A program made the translations under genes and the position numbers. Source: Conidiobolus incongruus B7586 (Eukaryota; Entomophthoromycota; Entomophthoromycetes; Entomophthorales; Conidiobolaceae). From it: a stretch of DNA of 44,364 nucleotides. The stretch is taken from NCBI GenBank assembly GCA_000697335.1, contig JNEM01015975.1, forward strand, positions 1 to 44,364, written 5' to 3'. The notes below the pieces were generated by a model. The model did no database searches. It saw only the letters and a program-made list of their open reading frames with translations, and was not told the origin of the DNA. Of the stretch, positions 43,594 through 44,364 are shown one piece after another (position 1 is the stretch's first letter; the number at the start of each line of letters is the position of its first letter).

Positions 43594-44364
43594 CTAATTG
43601 AGTCTCATTAAAATACGGTTGATGAATTCTGATTTCTCTTTAGGGGTCTGTTTCTCCATAACAGAAGAGCTAATAATTCCTTTCTTAGCCTTCTTATCAA
43701 CGAATTTACCGAATCTGAAGGGGACTAAGAATTTAGAGACCTTTTCAAAGTTCTCGCCATTGGTACTTAATTCGTGAATTAAATCATCCAAACAAATGAA
43801 TCCCAAATCACCAAGGGTTTCTTCAATAATGGTATTGTTATCTAAAGGAATTACTTTACCATCCTTGTTAGTAAAACCTCTCTTGAGAATAAGGTTCTTG
43901 ATAGATTTAAGCGAAGGTTCACTAAAAATTAAATATTAGTAATATAAATTAAAATAGTTGAAAGATAATTTACCCATAGAAAACGTAAGGATCAATTAAT
44001 TTTATCTTTTTAATATTTTCTTCAGTAGGTTTAACGAATACACCAAAATTAAGGGAAGTTAATCTAAACTCCTTTAAAATTTTTTGAACTTGATCAGGAA
44101 TTTTATTGATTCTAAATATAATAAATTAATAAAATTATTAAAAAAAAATAATTAAACTAAAATAAATTACTTTCTACTGCGAATAACGAATAAACATTTG
44201 GCATCTTTAAATTCGGGTAACTGAGCTTGACCAGATTCTAATCTCTTCAATCTTCTCTTTTCATTTTCAAAAGCTTTTCTTTCCTTTAATATTTGGTCTA
44301 ATCTCTTAAAATGGAATTTGGGCTTTTGTTTTTGCTAAAATATTTAAATAAGTTAAAAAATAAT
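43594..44364 (-). CDS. RPL7: 60S ribosomal protein L7 (uL30), 5' end beyond the window
   Basis: Cytosolic large-subunit protein uL30. Three minus-strand exons are visible: 44334-44171, 44111-43974 and 43921-43594, giving 218 residues up to the stop. The upstream exon or exons with the start codon lie past the right edge; the last 30 bases of the window are intron. The sequence follows the family: KFHFKRLDQIL and a Lys/Arg-rich helix, then DAKCLFVIRSRKINKIP, RLTSLNFGVFVKPT, LIDPYVFYGEPSLKSIKNL, LKRGFTNKDGKVIPL, the LGDLGFICLDDLIHEL block, FLVPFRFGKF and a terminal INRILMRLN. Introns are about 50-60 nt with TAG acceptors, and reading phase is kept across both visible junctions. The C-terminal insert differs from animal L7, as expected for a fungus. 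Confidence 0.94.

Noticed and set aside
43594-43806. A separate 70-codon gene
   Set aside because: It is only the last part of the final exon of ribosomal protein L7; the exon continues upstream to 43921 in frame.
1-44364. Transposons, LTR or virus-like elements, CRISPR array, secondary-metabolite cluster
   Set aside because: No reverse transcriptase, integrase, transposase, capsid or repeat array was seen, and the mixed housekeeping genes do not form a cluster.

Overview
This window comes from the nuclear genome of a strongly AT-rich fungus. The evidence is a Zn(II)2Cys6 transcription factor, a CreC/WDR20-type WD40 protein, a Taf1 without bromodomains, a short Ers1-like cystinosin, and genes cut by many short GT-AG introns with CTAAC/TACTAAY-like branch points. 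The many introns, the metazoan-like Beclin and the SRP9 subunit suggest an early-diverging lineage (Conidiobolus-like Zoopagomycota is my guess) rather than a budding yeast. Species identity is inference only.

Layout, left to right: proteasome beta-1 subunit (+, 1664-2561); Sgs1/BLM-type RecQ helicase (+, 4815-8818); WW-domain protein (-, 9316-10167); a tandem pair of SVOP/SV2-like major facilitator transporters (-, 11264-13167 and 14790-16713); mitochondrial ribosomal protein uS14m (+, 17915-18214); CreC/WDR20-like WD40 protein (-, 18886-20878); secreted amidohydrolase (+, 23460-24737); Taf1 (+, 25561-29191); Atg6/Beclin (+, 30638-32518); SRP9 (-, 32841-33371); cystinosin/Ers1 (+, 36109-37303); Zn2Cys6 regulator (+, 41610-43232); and the 3' part of ribosomal protein L7 (-, 43594 to the window edge). 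Exon-intron structures were assembled by hand from splice signals, reading phase and family similarity. Every multi-exon model closes in frame.

The genes do not form one pathway. Most are housekeeping functions (proteolysis, DNA repair, transcription, translation, protein targeting, autophagy, vacuolar cystine export). The accessory part is the duplicated transporter pair, the intronless amidohydrolase that looks bacterial in origin, and the Zn-cluster regulator. Gene-poor, extremely AT-rich stretches separate SRP9 from cystinosin and cystinosin from the Zn-cluster gene. The second one holds a conspicuous GC-richer island (about 40545-40705) with four consecutive hairpins, the best candidate here for an undescribed structured RNA.

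Other points of interest: an intron exactly at the proteasome propeptide/mature junction; a 12-nt microexon kept in both transporter copies and a 14-nt microexon in cystinosin; a PCNA-binding-like motif built across the last RecQ intron; a degenerate BH3 region in Beclin; and patchy near-identity between the transporter copies that suggests gene conversion. I saw no transposon, viral element, CRISPR array, tRNA or rRNA gene.
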